From Paenibacillus sp. LS1 (GTDB lineage Bacteria > Bacillota > Bacilli > Paenibacillales > Paenibacillaceae), in NCBI RefSeq assembly GCF_026013365.1, contig NZ_JAPDOE010000001.1:1178001-1242000 (forward strand): a DNA stretch of 64,000 nt, read 5' to 3'. The notes under the pieces were generated by a model that saw only the letters and a list, made by a program, of their open reading frames with translations, was not told the origin of the DNA and made no database searches. Numbering within the stretch: position 1 is the first letter of the stretch; each line of letters begins with the position of its first letter. Made by a program: the position numbers and the translations under genes. Below, piece by piece: positions 35,568-44,980 of the stretch.

Positions 35568-36800
35568 TTACTCTTCGTTCTGCTCGATATCATCGAACTT
35601 TAGCATATGCCCAAGCTTGGCTTGCTTGGTATGAAGATAAACGGTATTATCCTCGTTCTCCTCCATCTGGATCGCGACACGCTCTACGACTTCAAGTCCA
35701 TACCCTTCAAGGCCTTTGATTTTACGAGGGTTGTTTGTCAGCAGTCTGATCTGACGAACGCCAAGGTCTTTCAGAATTTGCGCGCCAATCCCGTAATCAC
35801 GCAAGTCGGCAGCAAAGCCCAGCTTCAAGTTTGCATCCACGGTGTCCAGACCTTCCTCTTGCAGCTTGTAGGCTTTGAGTTTGTTGATCAGTCCAATGCC
35901 CCGACCTTCCTGTCTCATATAGAGCAGCACGCCATTGCCTTCTTCATGGATCTGTTTGAGTGCCGCATCAAACTGCGGACCACAGTCACAACGATGGGAA
36001 TGGAATACATCGCCTGTCAAACATTCAGAGTGTACACGCACCAGTACGGGTTTGGAACCATCAATCTCACCTTTGACCAGAGCGACATGCTCCTTGTTGT
36101 CCACAGCGTTTGTATAGGCCACCGCTTGGAACTCACCAAAGTCCGTTGGCATGCGTACAGCCACTTCACGTTGAACCAGTTGCTCTTTTTCGTTACGGTA
36201 ACGAATCATGTCCTGAATGCTGATCAGCTTCAGATCATGCTTGCGGGCAATCTCCTGCAGATCTGGAAGTCTGGCCATCGTGCCATCTTCCTTAATCACT
36301 TCACAGATTACGCCTGCGGGATACGAACCGCACATGATGGCGAGATCTACAGCTGCTTCCGTATGTCCGGCACGCCGAAGCACACCGCCGTCTTTTGCAA
36401 TCAACGGGAACATGTGACCAGGTTTGCGGAAGTCCCCGGCTTTCGCTTCAGGATCGATCAGACCTTTCACAGTAATAGAACGTTCATGTGCCGAGATGCC
36501 TGTTGTAGTATCTTTGTGATCCACAGAGACGGTGAAGGCCGTTCCATGGAAATCCGTATTTTGTTGAACCATGGGTTTCAGGTTAAGTTCGTCCGCACGT
36601 TGTTGTGTAATCGGAACACAGACCAGACCTCTACCTTCAGTAATCATGAAATTAATGACTTCAGGTGTCGCCTTTTCGGCCAAAGCGATAAAATCACCTT
36701 CATTCTCCCGATCTTCATCATCCACAACAATGACGGGTTTACCACGCATGAGATCATATATGGCTTCTTCTACCGTGTCCAAAATGGATTGTTCTGACAT
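35568..36800 (-). CDS. ribBA: Bifunctional DHBP synthase / GTP cyclohydrolase II
   Basis: The ATG at 36800 follows CTGGAGGTGG. Residues ~1-200 are 3,4-dihydroxy-2-butanone-4-phosphate synthase ([14 protein letters not shown] acidic loop, [12 protein letters not shown]). Residues ~205-400 are GTP cyclohydrolase II with zinc-binding cysteines ([18 protein letters not shown]) and [10 protein letters not shown]. Together they supply both precursors of lumazine. The fusion is typical of Bacillales (RibA of B. subtilis). In the rib operon under FMN riboswitch control. Confidence 0.96.
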   Translation of the reverse strand: MSEQSILDTVEEAIYDLMRGKPVIVVDDEDRENEGDFIALAEKATPEVINFMITEGRGLVCVPITQQRADELNLKPMVQQNTDFHGTAFTVSVDHKDTTTGISAHERSITVKGLIDPEAKAGDFRKPGHMFPLIAKDGGVLRRAGHTEAAVDLAIMCGSYPAGVICEVIKEDGTMARLPDLQEIARKHDLKLISIQDMIRYRNEKEQLVQREVAVRMPTDFGEFQAVAYTNAVDNKEHVALVKGEIDGSKPVLVRVHSECLTGDVFHSHRCDCGPQFDAALKQIHEEGNGVLLYMRQEGRGIGLINKLKAYKLQEEGLDTVDANLKLGFAADLRDYGIGAQILKDLGVRQIRLLTNNPRKIKGLEGYGLEVVERVAIQMEENEDNTVYLHTKQAKLGHMLKFDDIEQNEE

Positions 36801-36832
36801 TGGTCCACCTCCAGTGTATTTCTGTTCTCTAT

Positions 36833-37501
36833 TTATGCAAATCCGTGATTGGAGAGAAAATCTTCACTGATACTGCGGGGCTTGCCAGCACCCGTCTCCT
36901 GATGTCCTCTCCCATACTGCAGCAAATGATCCACATATTTCCCTAAAATATCACATTCGATATTGATGGTATCCCCTGTCTTTTTCACATTTAGTACAGT
37001 CTCACCAATCGTATGAGGGATAATGGAAACTGTGAATGCCGTCTGTGACGTATGGACAACGGTCAAGCTAATACCATCCAGTGTAACCGATCCTTTGGGG
37101 ATCAGATATTTGAACAACTCGTGGTCATCCGGCTTGATCTCAAACACAATTGCGTTCTGATCACGAGTTATACTGCCGATCACTCCAGTACCATCGACAT
37201 GGCCTTGAACGATATGCCCTCCAAAACGGCCGCCTGATTGCATGGCTCGCTCCAGATTAACTTTACTGCCAGATTGCAACTGACTGAGATTGGTATGGCG
37301 ATACGTTTCAGGCATTACATCGGCGGTAAAACCTCCACCTTCCAGCGTTGTGGCAGTTAAGCATACTCCGTTCACTGACACACTATCTCCAATCTTCAGA
37401 TCGTCCATGATGGCGGAAGCTCCGATATTCAGGACCATCGCTTCGCCTTTCCGACCAATACGCCGAATCTGACCGACTTCTTCCACCAAACCGGTAAACA
37501 T
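36833..37501 (-). CDS. ribE: Riboflavin synthase alpha subunit
   Basis: The ATG at 37501 ([16 protein letters not shown]) follows GGGAGGCGG; an upstream ATG (37555) would add an unconserved N-terminus. The protein has two lumazine-binding barrels, each with the repeat style [13 protein letters not shown] / [13 protein letters not shown]. It dismutates two lumazine molecules to riboflavin. Final part GYFLSNHG-like tail ([10 protein letters not shown]) is non-conserved. Located between ribD and ribBA as in B. subtilis. Confidence 0.95.
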   Translation of the reverse strand: MFTGLVEEVGQIRRIGRKGEAMVLNIGASAIMDDLKIGDSVSVNGVCLTATTLEGGGFTADVMPETYRHTNLSQLQSGSKVNLERAMQSGGRFGGHIVQGHVDGTGVIGSITRDQNAIVFEIKPDDHELFKYLIPKGSVTLDGISLTVVHTSQTAFTVSIIPHTIGETVLNVKKTGDTINIECDILGKYVDHLLQYGRGHQETGAGKPRSISEDFLSNHGFA

Positions 37502-37559
37502 GCTGCCGCCTCCCTTGTTCATTTCTGAGGACCCTAACTTACTGCTATGATCCATTTAT

Positions 37560-38663
37560 CTATTCAGGCCACACCGGAATACCGCCAATGCTGATATTAT
37601 CTCCAACTTGTTCGATTTCCAGCTGATTCAATTGAATCGCCTGATTCATACGTTCCACACCCTCGAAGCGGAAGCTTCCCGGTGTATCATAACCGCCTAC
37701 AATCTTAGGAGCGATAAACATCAGCAGTCGATCAACCAACCGTGCCTCCAGCATGGCTCCATTCAGGGTGCCTCCACCTTCAAGCAAAATCGAACCGATC
37801 TCACGCTCACCCAGCTTGCTAAGTCCGTTTAACAGATCCACACGTGGTCCAGGACCACAGCGTATAATTTCAACACCATAAGCTTCCAAACGCTCAGCAG
37901 CTTCAGGACTGGCTTCGTCTGTTGTCAGTACCCATGTTGGAGCAAGACCATCCTTAACCATCTTGGCACCTACAGGAAGACGCAGCTTGGAATCTACCAC
38001 AATACGAACCGGACTGATACCTTCCACTTGCAAACGGGTAGTAAGCTCCGGATTATCCGCGATCACCGTGTCGACGCCAACCATAATTCCCTGGTGACGA
38101 TGACGAAGCGCATGCACAATCTCACGAGCAGGCTCGTTCGAGATCCACTTGCTGTCTCCGCTGCGAGTAGCAATCTTTCCATCCAAAGTTGTAGCCGTCT
38201 TCAGCGTCACGAAAGGCAGTCCCGTTGTAATAAATTTAATGAATTTTTCATTCATACGTCTTCCACGCTCACGCAATACACCAACTTCAACTTCAATGCC
38301 TTGTTGACGGAGCATGCTTATGCCCTTGCCGGATACTTGCGGATTTGGATCTTCACAACATACCACGACACGTTTCACCTTTTCATGAATCAGGCGTTCA
38401 CTGCAAGGTGGCGTCTTGCCATAATGACTACAGGGCTCGAGTGTAACATATACCGTACTGCCTTCTGCGTCGCTTCCTGCCATGTTCAGTGCATGCACTT
38501 CCGCATGACCGGTTCCACGTTTCAGATGGCTTCCCAGGCCTACTATACGACCCTCTTTGACAACTACACATCCAACGACCGGATTAATTCCCGTCTGTCC
38601 CTGTGCTCGTTCCGCCATATCTAGTGCCAGTGCCATATAAAATTCATCATTGATCATTTCCAA
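37560..38663 (-). CDS. ribD: Bifunctional pyrimidine deaminase/reductase RibD
   Basis: The start is TTG (38663) with GGGGTGA upstream, or the ATG two codons in (38657). The N-terminal deaminase has the zinc motifs GHAEVHAL and PCSHYGKTPPCSERL. The C-terminal reductase has LKTATTLDGKIATRSGDSKW and VGVDTVIADNPELTTR plus GGGTLNGAML. It carries out steps 2 and 3 of riboflavin synthesis. First gene of the operon, directly behind the FMN riboswitch terminator. Confidence 0.95.
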   Translation of the reverse strand: MEMINDEFYMALALDMAERAQGQTGINPVVGCVVVKEGRIVGLGSHLKRGTGHAEVHALNMAGSDAEGSTVYVTLEPCSHYGKTPPCSERLIHEKVKRVVVCCEDPNPQVSGKGISMLRQQGIEVEVGVLRERGRRMNEKFIKFITTGLPFVTLKTATTLDGKIATRSGDSKWISNEPAREIVHALRHRHQGIMVGVDTVIADNPELTTRLQVEGISPVRIVVDSKLRLPVGAKMVKDGLAPTWVLTTDEASPEAAERLEAYGVEIIRCGPGPRVDLLNGLSKLGEREIGSILLEGGGTLNGAMLEARLVDRLLMFIAPKIVGGYDTPGSFRFEGVERMNQAIQLNQLEIEQVGDNISIGGIPVWPE

Positions 38664-38697
38664 ATCCGTTCACCCCGCGGTTTAAAGTCTTGTTTAT

Positions 38698-38734
38698 TAA
38701 AAAATCCCCGTCGAACAATCAGTTCGATGGGGAT
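38698..38734 (-). terminator. Riboswitch expression-platform terminator
   Basis: ATCCCCATCGAAC pairs with GTTCGACGGGGAT (one mismatch) followed by TTTTTTA on the minus strand, 35 nt before the ribD start. FMN binding would favour it. Confidence 0.85.
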
Positions 38735-38984
38735 GATGAGAGACAAATGTCAACAGCAGGAGTGAAATGGATACAGCACGCCAACACTTTGCCCAAAACT
38801 TCATTTCGGGCAAGTGAAAATAGACACATACCTTAATGAACATCAATTACAGGTAAAGAGCTTTTATAGTGTGGCATATGTATGGAACTGTCCGGCGTAT
38901 CCGGATCTTCCCTGCACAGTGCAAAACATCACAAACCGTACTGTGCAGCAATACTCCTGCTGAATGCAAACCTGTTAGGTCTGC

Positions 38985-39151
38985 ACCTCTCCTTCTCCCA
39001 TCCAGACTATACTGTCGGTTCTGGAATTACACCAGATCAGCCATCTGCCATAGGCAGACAGGTCACGGACTTTGCATCAAGTGCTGGACTTGTGTCCTTA
39101 CACTTCATGCATCACCGCCGGTAGGGAATCGCACCCTGCCCTGAAGGATTG
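38985..39151 (-). ncRNA. FMN riboswitch (RFN element)
   Basis: All the conserved blocks are present in order on the minus strand: CTTCAGGGCAGGGTGCGATT, CCCTACCGGCGGT, CCGTGACCTG, GATCTGGTGTAATTCCAGA, ACCGACAGTATAGTCTGGAT and GGGAGAAGGAG. It senses flavin mononucleotide and turns off ribD-ribE-ribBA-ribH when FMN is plentiful. Confidence 0.96.
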
Positions 39152-39168
39152 CTTTCGTTATTAATTGG

Positions 39169-39197
39169 ATGTTAGCACTTTAATGCCAAAAAATCAA
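39169..39197 (-). promoter_or_regulatory. Sigma-A promoter of the rib operon
   Basis: TTGATT (39197-39192), 17 nt, TAACAT (39174-39169) on the minus strand, placing transcription start about 10 nt before the riboswitch. Confidence 0.75.
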
Positions 39198-39251
39198 TTG
39201 TTTTTTGTTCCTTTTTGTCACATACTAACTTTTAATAAGCTAAGAAACAGC

Positions 39252-39286
39252 AAAAACCGCTCCCTCCCAAGGAGGCACGGTTTTTA
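39252..39286 (-). terminator. Terminator after the 437-aa gene
   Basis: AAAAACCG pairs with CGGTTTTT with an inner CCTCC/GGAGG stem. Symmetrical, so it may work in both directions. Confidence 0.8.
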
Positions 39287-39316
39287 CTTCGAGGCATTTA
39301 AATCCATCGCATTATA

Positions 39317-40630
39317 CTACATATCAGGAAAACACCAGCTCGCCATATGCTTTAATTCTTTGGCATTATGAAAGGGAATGCGGTCAGGTTCTTGCAGGGG
39401 CGAAGTGGGAAGCGGAAACTCTCTTGCCACCCTTCTGACCCAACTTGTGGAATCGATAGCAATAGCCGAGCATTTCCAGCGTCCATTCGCTCTCGGTCGA
39501 AACGTTCCATGTAAATCTGCTTTTGCCGGCATCTCTGGAAAGACACCATCCAGATATTCGACGATGACACGTTTGTCTCTGACTTCATGACAGTATACTG
39601 TTACCCACACACCTTCCCGAACCCGAACAGCATACACATCTCCAGACTGTACCTCCCCGGTACCTGCATCAGGAGATGCCTTTGGCACTTTCCCGCGAAC
39701 ACTTCTCTTTTTCTCCAATGCACCTAAGATTGTGTCCTTTACTGCTGGATTCTCTTCAGGCTTATCCGCAAGAGATATATTACCCAGATCAAAATCATGG
39801 AATATCTTGTTCAGGTTGTTCTCATTGATTCCGACAGATGAGTCCCACCACGCCAGAGGCGCCTGTACCTCAACCCGCACATTGGGACGTTCGTCACGCT
39901 GTATGTAAGTCGTAAATTGAGTTATCATTCCGGGATGTTCCGGCGTATCCAGTATGCCAATCAGAGCTAACGTCTCAAGCAAGTCACGGTATGCATATTC
40001 TTTTTGGGTAGGCAAAAGACGTTCCTTCTTGAGCGCTAGTGCTGCCTTGCTATAGCGTGTTTTGGGAGGTAATTCGCGTAGCACCGTTAACACCGCACGA
40101 AATGTCCAGCGGTCGTATTCATTTGCTATTGGAAGCTCCTGCGCTGTAGACAGCTCTCGAAGTGCCAGTACTTGTCCAAAGGGATCACCGTCCAGCGGGG
40201 TTCCATTAGTCATGCGCCAATACCATTGCAGCGTCGTGTCGGTGGCTTGCTCTACACTTAATCCGCAGATCTTACAAGTGCTCGAAGATGGATATGGCGT
40301 GTGTTCATGACTTGGCATACTGCTTGCAATAAGCTTGCCCGTAAGAAGCGAGCGCCAGATCATGGGTGCTGACCACAAAGAAGAGACAAAGGCCTGTGCT
40401 GCTTCATTTATTGTCCATTGATCCGCAAGTTTTTTCAGTTCAGTGATCGTTTCATCATGTTGCGGACGCACAAATCGATTCGGTTCATGCCCTGCTGCTT
40501 CAAGAGCTTCTCGATCCTGCGAGGATACACTATCCGGAACGATATGTCGCGATGCCTGCAGTTCTTCATCCCACAACGTGCGCTCACTGTAAATTTGTTT
40601 TAACAAGCTTAGCTGGGTAACCATATCCAA
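39317..40630 (-). CDS. Conserved-looking protein of unknown function (437 aa)
   Basis: The start is TTG (40630) or the ATG two codons in, with AAAGGATG upstream. I do not recognise the family. A CKICG pair near residue 120 could be half of a zinc site. The middle is helical (LRELPPKTRYSKAALALKKE; YRDLLETLALIGILDTPEHP), ending in a beta-rich domain (GDVYAVRVREGVWVTVYCHE, VIVEYLDGVFPEMPAK). No signal peptide or membrane helix. It stands alone between ppiB and the rib operon with its own terminator. Cytosolic; function unknown. Confidence 0.75.
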   Translation of the reverse strand: MDMVTQLSLLKQIYSERTLWDEELQASRHIVPDSVSSQDREALEAAGHEPNRFVRPQHDETITELKKLADQWTINEAAQAFVSSLWSAPMIWRSLLTGKLIASSMPSHEHTPYPSSSTCKICGLSVEQATDTTLQWYWRMTNGTPLDGDPFGQVLALRELSTAQELPIANEYDRWTFRAVLTVLRELPPKTRYSKAALALKKERLLPTQKEYAYRDLLETLALIGILDTPEHPGMITQFTTYIQRDERPNVRVEVQAPLAWWDSSVGINENNLNKIFHDFDLGNISLADKPEENPAVKDTILGALEKKRSVRGKVPKASPDAGTGEVQSGDVYAVRVREGVWVTVYCHEVRDKRVIVEYLDGVFPEMPAKADLHGTFRPRANGRWKCSAIAIDSTSWVRRVAREFPLPTSPLQEPDRIPFHNAKELKHMASWCFPDM

Positions 40631-40683
40631 GGTTCATTCATCCTTTCCAATCATCGATTTCAAATATGTGATATATAAAAAAT

Positions 40684-40714
40684 AAAAAAAGTGCTTCTAT
40701 AAAAGAAGCACTTC
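40684..40714 (-). terminator. Terminator after ppiB
   Basis: GAAGTGCTTCT pairs with AGAAGCACTT, followed by TTTTTTT on the minus strand. Confidence 0.88.
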
Positions 40715-40742
40715 ATAATTGGATCCAGTTAAGCTGAAGGTA

Positions 40743-41174
40743 TTAAGCTTCTACAACTTCAACAGTTTCCATTTTGTCTTTACCTTCTAAAGCGTCTACG
40801 AACTCCATACCTTTAGTTACTTTACCAAATACAGTATGTTGTCCATCCAAATGTGGTTGCGGTTGGTAGCAGATGTAGAACTGGCTTCCACCTGTGTTAC
40901 GGCCAGCATGTGCCATAGCAAGTGTTCCGCGCTCATGTTTGTTCGGGTTGATTTCACAGTTGATTGTGTAACCTGGGCCACCTGCACCGGAACCGTTAGG
41001 GCATCCGCCTTGAGCTACGAAGCCCGGGATAACGCGGTGGAATGTAAGACCATTGTAGAAACCGGAGTTAGCCAGTTTCTCAAAGTTTGCTACTGTGTTT
41101 GGAGCTTCTTGATCGAACAGATCGATCAGAACCTCTCCGCCGTTTGCCAATTTAATTTTCGCTTGTTTCGCCAT
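40743..41174 (-). CDS. ppiB: Peptidyl-prolyl cis-trans isomerase (cyclophilin)
   Basis: The ATG at 41174 ([20 protein letters not shown]) follows AAAGGAG; an in-frame upstream ATG has no site. The cyclophilin core is complete: [20 protein letters not shown] (with the catalytic Arg), [19 protein letters not shown] and [11 protein letters not shown]. The 143-residue single-domain cytoplasmic enzyme speeds proline isomerisation in protein folding. Its place next to lysA matches B. subtilis. Confidence 0.95.
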   Translation of the reverse strand: MAKQAKIKLANGGEVLIDLFDQEAPNTVANFEKLANSGFYNGLTFHRVIPGFVAQGGCPNGSGAGGPGYTINCEINPNKHERGTLAMAHAGRNTGGSQFYICYQPQPHLDGQHTVFGKVTKGMEFVDALEGKDKMETVEVVEA

Positions 41175-41326
41175 ATGTAAATGACTCCTTTCGTATTGAC
41201 CATCGTTAATGGTGCCAGAAGGCATGACCCTGGGCCAAGCATTACAGCACTTTTCTTAGTGTACACCGAAAATGTCTGGATCGCAAAAAAAACGGCAACT
41301 TTTTTCATGCTTTAGCTCAAATACAC

Positions 41327-41362
41327 AAAAAACAGACGAAAAGGAAGTTCCCTTTTCATCTG
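41327..41362 (-). terminator. Terminator after lysA
   Basis: CAGATGAAAAGG pairs with CCTTTTCGTCTG, followed by TTTTTTGTG on the minus strand. Confidence 0.85.
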
Positions 41363-41424
41363 CTTTAACTGTGAAATCCATATATCCTGAACAATGCAGA
41401 AACAAATGCATTATCTTTGACGAA

Positions 41425-42756
41425 TTAGCGAGTTACTGGCTGTTTGCCAATACGTGCAGGTACCAAGTCATTCTGGATGATATCCTGATACGTCTCACGG
41501 CGTACCACAACATCCCCTTGACCGTCTTTGACAAATACAACGGCCGGACGACGAATCCGATTGTAGTTGCTTGCCATGGAGTAGTTATACGCGCCTGTGC
41601 AAGCTACAGCGAGCAGGTCGCCACTTTCCACTTTTGGCAGGTCCAGATCCCAGATCAGCATATCGCCACTCTCGCAGCATTTACCCGCAACAGATACCGT
41701 TTCCTGAGCAGCCTCATTCGCACGGTTGGCAAGCACAGCTTCATACTTGGATTCATACAAAGCAGGACGTGGGTTATCGGTCATACCACCATCAACGGCA
41801 ACATATTTACGCACACCTGGAATGTCTTTGCTTGTTCCAACAGTATACAGCGTTGTTCCCGCTTCACCCACGATGCTGCGGCCTGGTTCAACCCAAATTT
41901 CAGGTACGGCATAGCCGATTTGAGCAAAATGATTTTTAACTGCATCTGTAATAGCCTTCACGTATTGCGCAACTTCAAGCGGCGTATCTCCGTCGATATA
42001 ACGGATTCCGAATCCCCCACCAAGGTTAACCACTTTGAAAGCAACGTTAAGACGCTCATATACGCTTGCTGCAAATTCAGCAACACGTTGAACCGCCATC
42101 TGGAAACCTTCAACTTCAAAGATCTGGGAACCGATGTGGGAATGCACACCGAGCAATACCAGGTTAGACTGCTTGGAAGCCAGTTCAATCGCTTCAAATG
42201 CCGTACCATTGCCGATATCAAATCCAAATTTCGAATCCGTCTGACCAGTGGAAATATATTCATGCGTATGTGCCTCAACACCAGGCGTCACACGAAGCAA
42301 AATGTTTACTTTACGATTTTTGTCCGCTGCTACAGCCTGCAACAGATGCAATTCATTGAAGTTATCAACAACAAAGCATCCGATCTCTGCATCAAGAGCC
42401 ATTTCGATCTCTTCCAACGTTTTATTGTTACCGTGGAAATGAATGCGCTCAGCCGGGAATCCTGCTTGCAGTGCAGTGAACAGTTCACCGTCAGATACGA
42501 CATCCAGGGAAAGTCCTTCTTCAGCTGCAAGGGCACACATCGCCATTACACAAAATGCTTTACTTGCGTAAGCAACCTGGAAGCCCAGTCCGGAAGCACG
42601 GAAAGCTTCCATATACTCTCTGCAACGCTCGCGAACCAATTGCTCGTCCACAACGTACAGGGGAGTTCCAAATTGTTCTTTCAGATTTGTAGCATCGACT
42701 CCGCCAATCTCCAGATGTCCTTGCGCATTTATTTTACTTGTACCATGTAAATACAT
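41425..42756 (-). CDS. lysA: Diaminopimelate decarboxylase
   Basis: The ATG at 42756 (MYLHGTSKINAQGHLEIGGV) has GTGAGGAA upstream at good spacing; the ATG at 42765 overlaps that site. PLP lysine in YASKAFC, the phosphate-binding GGGFGIRY, EPGRSIVGEAG, and the CESGD segment supplying the catalytic Cys from the partner subunit are all present. It converts meso-diaminopimelate to lysine. It lies 103 nt behind spoVAF, as lysA follows spoVAF in B. subtilis. Confidence 0.96.
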   Translation of the reverse strand: MYLHGTSKINAQGHLEIGGVDATNLKEQFGTPLYVVDEQLVRERCREYMEAFRASGLGFQVAYASKAFCVMAMCALAAEEGLSLDVVSDGELFTALQAGFPAERIHFHGNNKTLEEIEMALDAEIGCFVVDNFNELHLLQAVAADKNRKVNILLRVTPGVEAHTHEYISTGQTDSKFGFDIGNGTAFEAIELASKQSNLVLLGVHSHIGSQIFEVEGFQMAVQRVAEFAASVYERLNVAFKVVNLGGGFGIRYIDGDTPLEVAQYVKAITDAVKNHFAQIGYAVPEIWVEPGRSIVGEAGTTLYTVGTSKDIPGVRKYVAVDGGMTDNPRPALYESKYEAVLANRANEAAQETVSVAGKCCESGDMLIWDLDLPKVESGDLLAVACTGAYNYSMASNYNRIRRPAVVFVKDGQGDVVVRRETYQDIIQNDLVPARIGKQPVTR

Positions 42757-42859
42757 AATCTGCATTCCTCACTTTTTATATACTGGAACAATTGATATTC
42801 CAATGATTTTACACCAGTATATCAAATTAGGCAGCGGGATGAATGGATTTTTCGGAAGA

Positions 42860-44527
42860 TCATTTGTGTTTTTTACTTTTTCGCAGTTCCCCGTCCGGAT
42901 CATCGGACATTTTGGTGTTGTCACGTGTCTTATTAAATGATGGACGTTTTTTATTTTCCAACAGCGGAAGCCGGAATAAAAAGTTGCCCAGGGCCTTTGC
43001 ATTAAACGGTATAAAAGGCCAGAGATACGAAGAATTGTACGACCGGTGAACGGTAAGCGCCAATATAAGCAATGTACAGCCCACGACCAATCCCGGAACC
43101 TTGAATATCGCTACGGCAATGAGCAGAACTAACCTGACCAGCCTGTTGGCGAGACCCAGCTCGTAACTTGGCGTGGCAAACATGCCGATAGCTGCGATGG
43201 CCATATAGAGTACAACTTCATTGACAAAATATCCCGTTTTCACCGCGATATCCCCGACTAGAATGGCCGCGATTAAGCCCATAGCCGATGCCAGAGGTGT
43301 AGGCGTATGAACCGCTGCCATCCGTAGTAAATCGACGCCCAGTTCGATCAGGAGAAACTGTAGAATTAACGGCAGCTTTACATTTTCCTGTGGACCAATA
43401 AAGTCGAGTCCCATCGGTTTAATTGAAGGGTCGATAACCATGAGAAGCCATAATGGTAGCAAAAACAACGAGATGAGAATCCCTGCAAAACGCACCCATC
43501 GTAAATAGGTTCCCATCAAGGCTGTCTGTCTGTTCTCCTCCGCATGCTCACAAAGGTCGAAGAAGGTCGTAGGCAGAATCATCACACTGGGGGAAGTGTC
43601 TACGAAAATGACAACTCGTCCTTCCAGCAAATGAGAAGCTGTAACATCTGGTCGTTCTGAATAACGAACGAGTGGGAACGGATTCCATCCCTTGTTGATA
43701 ATCGCTTCCTCCAGCTGCTTATCGGCGGCGGGAATACCATCGATATCCACTCGCTGAATTTTTTCACGAACTGAATCCACCTGCACTTTATCGACAATAT
43801 CATCAATGTACACTACGCAGACGTCCGTTTGTGTTCTCCGCCCCACCTGCATGATCTCAAACTTCAATCCAGGGTCGCGTATTCTGCGACGCACTAATGT
43901 TACGTTGGTCAGGAGCGTCTCGGTAAAGCCGTCTCTGGAACCTCGGACTACCCTTTCCAATGAAGGTTCTTCCGGTGAACGTACCGGGTAACTCCGGGTA
44001 TCCATAATCAAGACTGAGCGATCCCCTTCTACGAACATCGCACTCATACCGGTAAGAACCTTGTTGATGACCGCACTCATCTTGTCGACTTTTTCTACCT
44101 GAATATGTGGAATGTAACATTCGAAATAGGATTTGAGCGCGTGTCCGGACACATCATCCGGTGTGAGATAGGTCAATCTTTTTAACACTTCAAGCAAAAT
44201 CTCATCCTTCGCAAAACCGGTAATCATCAGCAATCCAACGTGCTTGCCACCCAGAACCATTTCCCTCATATTAACGTCGAAGGATTCTCCGAGTCCCAGC
44301 ACCTGTTGAAGCGTATATTTATTTTCACTCATGCGTGGGGAGATATCATCGTTTTCCTGCCAATATTGCACCGATTCCTCAATGCTGTCGGACATCTCAT
44401 TTTGTTTTTTCTTATTGTACGCTTTCTTCTCTTCTTCCTTCTGAATCTCATAAGCCGACTTGTGCAACATTTCTTCCGTTATACCTTCACTATTTTCCTG
44501 GCCTGTATGTTCCGTTCGTTCATCCAT
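42860..44527 (-). CDS. spoVAF: Spore germination protein SpoVAF (GerA family)
   Basis: The ATG at 44527 follows ATAGGAGG. A GerA-family A-subunit-like domain (residues ~95-300: LLMITGFAKDEILLEVLKRL, RGSRDGFTETLLTNVTLVRRR) is followed by 4-5 membrane helices (~340-510: FAGILISLFLLPLWLLMV, LILQFLLIELGVDLLRM, YMAIAAIGMFATPSYELG, GCTLLILALTVH). The N-terminus is highly charged. SpoVAF works with FigP/GerA-type assemblies in germination ion release (known in B. subtilis). It directly follows spoVAB (24 nt), without spoVAC/AD/AE in between. Confidence 0.93.
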   Translation of the reverse strand: MDERTEHTGQENSEGITEEMLHKSAYEIQKEEEKKAYNKKKQNEMSDSIEESVQYWQENDDISPRMSENKYTLQQVLGLGESFDVNMREMVLGGKHVGLLMITGFAKDEILLEVLKRLTYLTPDDVSGHALKSYFECYIPHIQVEKVDKMSAVINKVLTGMSAMFVEGDRSVLIMDTRSYPVRSPEEPSLERVVRGSRDGFTETLLTNVTLVRRRIRDPGLKFEIMQVGRRTQTDVCVVYIDDIVDKVQVDSVREKIQRVDIDGIPAADKQLEEAIINKGWNPFPLVRYSERPDVTASHLLEGRVVIFVDTSPSVMILPTTFFDLCEHAEENRQTALMGTYLRWVRFAGILISLFLLPLWLLMVIDPSIKPMGLDFIGPQENVKLPLILQFLLIELGVDLLRMAAVHTPTPLASAMGLIAAILVGDIAVKTGYFVNEVVLYMAIAAIGMFATPSYELGLANRLVRLVLLIAVAIFKVPGLVVGCTLLILALTVHRSYNSSYLWPFIPFNAKALGNFLFRLPLLENKKRPSFNKTRDNTKMSDDPDGELRKSKKHK

Positions 44528-44551
44528 TTTCCATCCTCCTATGGCCCCGAG

Positions 44552-44980
44552 CTAACGCTGATATATAAAAAAATCAAACAGGGAGCCTGTCATTTTGCCC
44601 AGAATCATGGCAAGCAGTAACCCAAACAAATAAGGTTTCATGCCCAGCCGTTTGGCTAGCACGGGCAGTACATTGAGCACCTCAGTGAGGGCTGCGGCCA
44701 GCAGACCGATAAACACGCCACAGAACAGACCAATGATCGGGCTGAGCAATAGCACCCCATGCATTTTCCAGTGCCAGAAGTCAGCCACAGTTCCAAGCAA
44801 TGAACCACCTATTAATGCCCCTTCGTACCAGTGGGTCTTGTCATACGATTGCGTAAGTTGAGCCAATCTGGGAATCATATCGAGCACCAGAATGAGCGCA
44901 ATCACGCCGCTTCCTACCGCAATCCCCCCGGCAATGCCCAGTACAATGCTGATTGCTCCATTAAGAACGCTCATCCGCAT
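44552..44980 (-). CDS. spoVAB: Stage V sporulation protein AB
   Basis: The 142-residue protein has four hydrophobic segments (ISIVLGIAGGIAVGSGVIALI, GVLLLSPIIGLFCGVFIGLLA, PYLFGLLLAMILGKMTGS). The start (ATG at 44980 or 44974) lies within the end of spoVAA (20-nt overlap). Part of the forespore inner-membrane channel used for dipicolinic acid handling; made under sigma-G in B. subtilis. Order AA-AB kept. Confidence 0.92.
   Translation of the reverse strand: MRMSVLNGAISIVLGIAGGIAVGSGVIALILVLDMIPRLAQLTQSYDKTHWYEGALIGGSLLGTVADFWHWKMHGVLLLSPIIGLFCGVFIGLLAAALTEVLNVLPVLAKRLGMKPYLFGLLLAMILGKMTGSLFDFFIYQR

Larger units (their letters stand above)
38664..39316. other. 653-bp leader/intergenic region upstream of ribD
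   Basis: It contains, on the minus strand, the unknown gene's terminator (39252-39286), the rib promoter (39169-39197), the FMN riboswitch aptamer (38985-39151) and its terminator (38698-38734). About 250 nt between aptamer and terminator show no ORF and no other recognised element. Confidence 0.85.

Noticed and set aside
35607..36797. Long plus-strand frame (396 codons)
   Set aside because: Antisense shadow of ribBA, whose motifs are complete.
41272..42750. Long plus-strand frame (492 codons)
   Set aside because: It lies opposite lysA, which has all catalytic motifs; the translation is Cys/His/Phe-rich without family features and has no ribosome binding site.
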